Positions 61,585 to 64,000 of a stretch of 64,000 nt of DNA are shown piece by piece. Every line of letters starts with the position of its first letter. Position 1 is the first letter of the stretch. The position numbers were made by a program, and so were the translations under genes. The notes below the pieces were generated by a model. That model searched no databases and was not told where the DNA came from. It worked only from the letters and a program-made list of their open reading frames with translations. Location: NCBI RefSeq assembly GCF_900129725.1, contig NZ_FQWQ01000006.1, forward strand, positions 434,001 through 498,000, read 5' to 3'. Source of the DNA: Chryseolinea serpens. Lineage in GTDB: Bacteria; Bacteroidota; Bacteroidia; Cytophagales; Cyclobacteriaceae.

Positions 61585-62284
61585 GCTGGCTGTACTTTAG
61601 CTTTTCTTCCTGGTCCGTCATCAGCATTTTCTTAAGCTTATTTCTGGCAATGGCCAGATTCGATTTCGAAGTGCCTACGGTGATGTTGAGCTGGTTGGCG
61701 ATCTCTTCATGTTGATATCCTTCGATAACAAAAAGATTGAACACCATGCGATAGGAGGGCGGAAGCCTCTGGATCGAAGAAATGATCTCTTGCGCCGAAA
61801 GATTATCCAGGGCGGTTTCGGATAATGATTCATGCTGAACGTGCGAAATGTCAAGGCTGTAGTAATGTTTCTCGTTTCTCCTGAAATAATCAATGGCTGA
61901 GTTGATCATGATCTTCCTCAACCATCCGTTGAACGACAAACCTGTGGAATACAAATGAAGCTTGGAGAAAATTTTGATAAAGCCATCATTCAAGATCTCG
62001 ATGGCCTCTTCGCTTGTCCTGGAGTAGCGCAGGCAAATGCCCATGGCGTAGGCGTAAAATTCTCTGTAGAGCCGGTCTTGGCTCATGCGATCCCCACTTC
62101 GACAAGAATCCAGGAGTTTATATAGTTCGGTCTCTTTGATAGGCAGTGTTTTAGGTGTGACCGTTAAATAGTAACACGCAAGTTTTTGCCTAAGGGTTGG
62201 TTGCGCCTTGTTAAAAATTGAAATAAACCTGGCGAACCAACCTATTCTCGTTTTCTCCCGTGATGTCAGTGTTTCTCCATCCAC
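61577..62284 (-). CDS. ECF-type RNA polymerase sigma factor
   Basis: A sigma-70-like protein of up to 235 residues. Sigma region 2: LYKLLDSCRSGDRMSQDRLYREFYAYAMGICLRYSRTSEEAIEILNDGFIKIFSKL; region 4: IISSIQRLPPSYRMVFNLFVIEGYQHEEIANQLNITVGTSKSNLAIARNKLKKML. The GTG at 62284 gives an extra 50-residue N-terminal stretch; the true start is uncertain since no ATG lies before region 2. Only 17 bases separate this GTG from the divergent lipoprotein ATG. Overlaps the downstream barrel protein, its probable controller. Confidence 0.9.
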   Translation of the reverse strand: MDGETLTSREKTRIGWFARFISIFNKAQPTLRQKLACYYLTVTPKTLPIKETELYKLLDSCRSGDRMSQDRLYREFYAYAMGICLRYSRTSEEAIEILNDGFIKIFSKLHLYSTGLSFNGWLRKIMINSAIDYFRRNEKHYYSLDISHVQHESLSETALDNLSAQEIISSIQRLPPSYRMVFNLFVIEGYQHEEIANQLNITVGTSKSNLAIARNKLKKMLMTDQEEKLKYSQHG

Positions 62285-62301
62285 CCTTAATTTACCGCTT
62301 T

Positions 62302-63027
62302 ATGAAAAATATAACCCTCTATGCACTTCTTTTCATTGCGCTGATGCGTTGCGGCAAAGACGAAGACCCTGTGCCGGAAAATCCTGCGGATACGCCTTAC
62401 GATGTTGCGATCGACCCCAATGATTTTGAAACCACCAGCATTGTCGGGAACGAGTTCTTTCCTCTCATTCCGGAAAAAACCTATGTGTATGAAGGCAAGA
62501 GCGACGAGGGTGGCGACACCCGCATCCTGGTGGCGTATACCAGCAAGACCAAAATGATCCAGGGCGTTACTTGCGTGGAGGTGCATGATCAAGCTTATGA
62601 GAATGGTAGTTTGGTCGAAGACACGTACGACTGGTATGCCCAGGACAAGCAAGGCAATGTGTGGTACTTCGGCGAAGCGACCCAAACTTTTGAGAACGGT
62701 CAGGTAACGGGCACAAAGGGATCGTGGGAAGCGGGCGTCAACGGCGCCATGCCGGGGATTATTATGTTGGCAAAACCCCTGGTCAGTATGTGGTACAGAC
62801 AGGAGTACTTTAAAGGCGAGGCCGAAGACGTTGCCCAGGTACTCAGTAGTGCCGCGTCTGTCAGCGTACCGTATGGCTCATTTGAGAATTGCTTGCAAAC
62901 GGCGGAATGGAGCTTGTTGGAAACGGGGATCGTGGGGCAAAAATATTACGCTCCAGGTGTTGGGGTGGTGAAGTCGATCGGGGTGAAGGGCGAGTCGGGT
63001 TATGAGGATTTGAAGGAGATCCAATGA
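62302..63027 (+). CDS. Probable lipoprotein with FENC / YYAxGxG motif
   Basis: About 241 residues from the ATG at 62302. The signal ends LMRC, an unusual lipobox with Arg before Cys, so lipidation is likely but not certain. The mature part is beta-rich: FPLIPEKTYVYEGKSDEGGDTRILVAYTS, YDWYAQDKQGNVWYFGEAT, YGSFENCLQTAEWSLLE and KYYAPGVGVVKSIG. It shares the last motif with the 59706-60251 protein. Divergent from the ECF sigma gene, so it may be part of the same response. Confidence 0.72.
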   Translation: MKNITLYALLFIALMRCGKDEDPVPENPADTPYDVAIDPNDFETTSIVGNEFFPLIPEKTYVYEGKSDEGGDTRILVAYTSKTKMIQGVTCVEVHDQAYENGSLVEDTYDWYAQDKQGNVWYFGEATQTFENGQVTGTKGSWEAGVNGAMPGIIMLAKPLVSMWYRQEYFKGEAEDVAQVLSSAASVSVPYGSFENCLQTAEWSLLETGIVGQKYYAPGVGVVKSIGVKGESGYEDLKEIQ

Positions 63028-63031
63028 CGAT

Positions 63032-64000
63032 TTAATCTCCCCCACATCCCCCACAACTGCTGCAGGAACTTCCACAACTCGACCCGCAAGACGAACTGCT
63101 GGAACTGTCCCAACTGGACGAATCGTTGTTGAGGGCCGAATCAAAATCCTTCACTACCGGAAAAAAAGTCGTTGACAACACTGCCGGTCCCATAACAAAG
63201 AAACGCCATGACCAGTCCTTGCGATTTTCTTTTGTTGGCAGGATCTCGTTTTCGTAGAATGCGGGAATGGTGTTTATGCAAACCAATTTTGTTAACCGCA
63301 CAAGGTAATAGCCTGCACCGTAGGTTAGTACAAAAAGAACGATGACCAGGTTCGCGACTTCCTTATCTCTCATCAATCCGGTCGAGAGCCGCACAAACCC
63401 CAACAGGATCAAAAAGGCGTACACAGCGAAGTTGAGATAGAAAAGCTTCCCGAAGACTGTCGATTTTGAGAAATACTTTTTGAAAGCGTCCATCGAATTT
63501 GAAATGTTGCTGAAGGCAGGTTTGCTTGTCAACGTTCGTAGCAGTAAGGGGTATTCTCTTTGCTCGCGATCTTTCAGTTCTTCGAAAATGGTATACTGTT
63601 CAACATTTTCCGGTTTCGCGTCCGGATTCAGTTTCAAAGCATTGTCTGTTTTGACAACCTCGATCATGTTTTCGTCAATCAGTTGGCTCACGTTTCCATG
63701 GACTACGTTGGCGAGCTTCTGTGTTTTGAGATACACCAACTCCATCGGGTCGAGATGATGAATGAACGTGAAGCGTTTGAAACCCTTGACAATGGTTGTG
63801 AGGCGCCATTTATTGAATTCATGCAGGCCGACGCCGGAAGCAATCGCCAGGATGCTATAACCAATCAGGAAGTACGGATTGTCGATGTGTATGTAGACCG
63901 GCTTCAAAAGAAAATAAAAAGGGATCAGCGACACGATCGTCACCAACATGGCAAAAATCACAAAGGTCCTGATTTTATATTTGGCCTTTGGCAGTCGCAA
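63032..64000 (-). CDS. Membrane protein with Cys/Gly/Ser-rich tail (5' end off window)
   Basis: At least 322 residues; the frame is open to the last base of the window, so the start lies beyond. Two N-terminal helices (FVIFAMLVTIVSLIPFYFLL and YFLIGYSILAIASGVGLHEF), a cytosolic middle, two further helices (FYLNFAVYAFLILLGFV and LVIVLFVLTYGAGYYLV), and a C-terminal tail of Ser, Cys, Gly with five Cys (SCGSSCGSSCSSCGGCGG). The tail resembles the low-complexity end of proteins annotated TIGR04222, and could bind metal. Function is unknown. Confidence 0.72.
   Translation of the reverse strand: MRLPKAKYKIRTFVIFAMLVTIVSLIPFYFLLKPVYIHIDNPYFLIGYSILAIASGVGLHEFNKWRLTTIVKGFKRFTFIHHLDPMELVYLKTQKLANVVHGNVSQLIDENMIEVVKTDNALKLNPDAKPENVEQYTIFEELKDREQREYPLLLRTLTSKPAFSNISNSMDAFKKYFSKSTVFGKLFYLNFAVYAFLILLGFVRLSTGLMRDKEVANLVIVLFVLTYGAGYYLVRLTKLVCINTIPAFYENEILPTKENRKDWSWRFFVMGPAVLSTTFFPVVKDFDSALNNDSSSWDSSSSSSCGSSCGSSCSSCGGCGGD

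Noticed and set aside
1-64000. tRNA, rRNA, CRISPR arrays, IS elements or phage genes
   Set aside because: I found no cloverleaf-like tRNA, no regular direct-repeat array, and no transposase or integrase motif in the real genes; most gaps are short and accounted for.

Overview
This window is ordinary chromosome from a member of the Bacteroidota, most likely Cytophagales (a Chryseolinea- or Ohtaekwangia-like organism would fit, but the genus is a guess). Four things point there. Many genes carry the Bacteroidota -7 promoter element TAnnTTTG, often a few bases before the ATG, and few have a Shine-Dalgarno sequence. murF and alr are fused. There are SusC/FecA-type TonB receptors, a DPP4-type S9 peptidase, and PD40/OmpA-like, DUF2911, DUF4286 and DUF2905 proteins. 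Bacteroidota-style lipoproteins and an ECF sigma factor translationally coupled to an outer-membrane barrel protein are also present. I see no rRNA, tRNA, CRISPR array, insertion sequence or prophage, and no gene-free gap over 300 bases.

Layout. 1-5.1 kb: the end of a TerC-family membrane protein, a convergent TerB-like/LETM1-like protein, purK-purE, and an exported mannonate-dehydratase-like enolase-superfamily enzyme. 5.1-10 kb: a HEAT-repeat/cyclophilin lipoprotein with a TerB-like partner, then feoAB behind a palindrome that looks like a metal-regulator site. 10-16 kb: a 58-residue protein ending GCGG, the MurF-Alr fusion, a CsaA-like tRNA-binding protein, a small secreted protein, and a TonB receptor with a 19-bp inverted repeat abutting its start codon. 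16-21.7 kb: a HisA-like protein lacking the first catalytic Asp, a PD40/OmpA-like protein, DUF2911, a 39-residue membrane peptide, LOG, an aspartyl-protease/PDZ protein and a receiver-domain protein.

21.8-30 kb is the most distinctive accessory region. It holds a geranylgeranyl-reductase-like FAD enzyme, a Tat/lipoprotein TIM-barrel protein, an SRPBCC protein, and a TetR repressor with two near-identical operators. One operator lies at tetR and one lies before a degenerate HMA-domain/MFS efflux pair. Next come a UbiA prenyltransferase and, divergent from it, a type III polyketide synthase with a methyltransferase. Together the PKS, methyltransferase, UbiA and FAD enzymes look like a pathway to a prenylated or reduced aromatic polyketide. 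That product is inferred.

30-41.7 kb: an LPP20-like lipoprotein, a DUF4097-like beta-strand protein, a hydroxypyruvate-isomerase-like enzyme, CorA, an amidohydrolase, a deoxynucleoside kinase, an EamA transporter, a class V aminotransferase, an RsmI-like methyltransferase and metK. 41.9-54.8 kb: a FecA-like receptor with a fructosamine-kinase-family gene, YpdA, an ABC permease, a DPP4 peptidase with an odd C-terminus, gltX, an AIM24-family protein, a Crp/Fnr regulator and a DinB protein. 54.8-64 kb: a lysine-ketoglutarate-reductase-like dehydrogenase, HlyIII, small unknown proteins, a GNAT acetyltransferase and a second cyclophilin lipoprotein. It ends with the ECF sigma factor and its trans-envelope barrel partner, and a membrane protein with a Cys/Gly/Ser tail that runs off the window edge. 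An imperfect palindromic repeat family occurs between genes at 24.07 kb and 52.17-52.25 kb.
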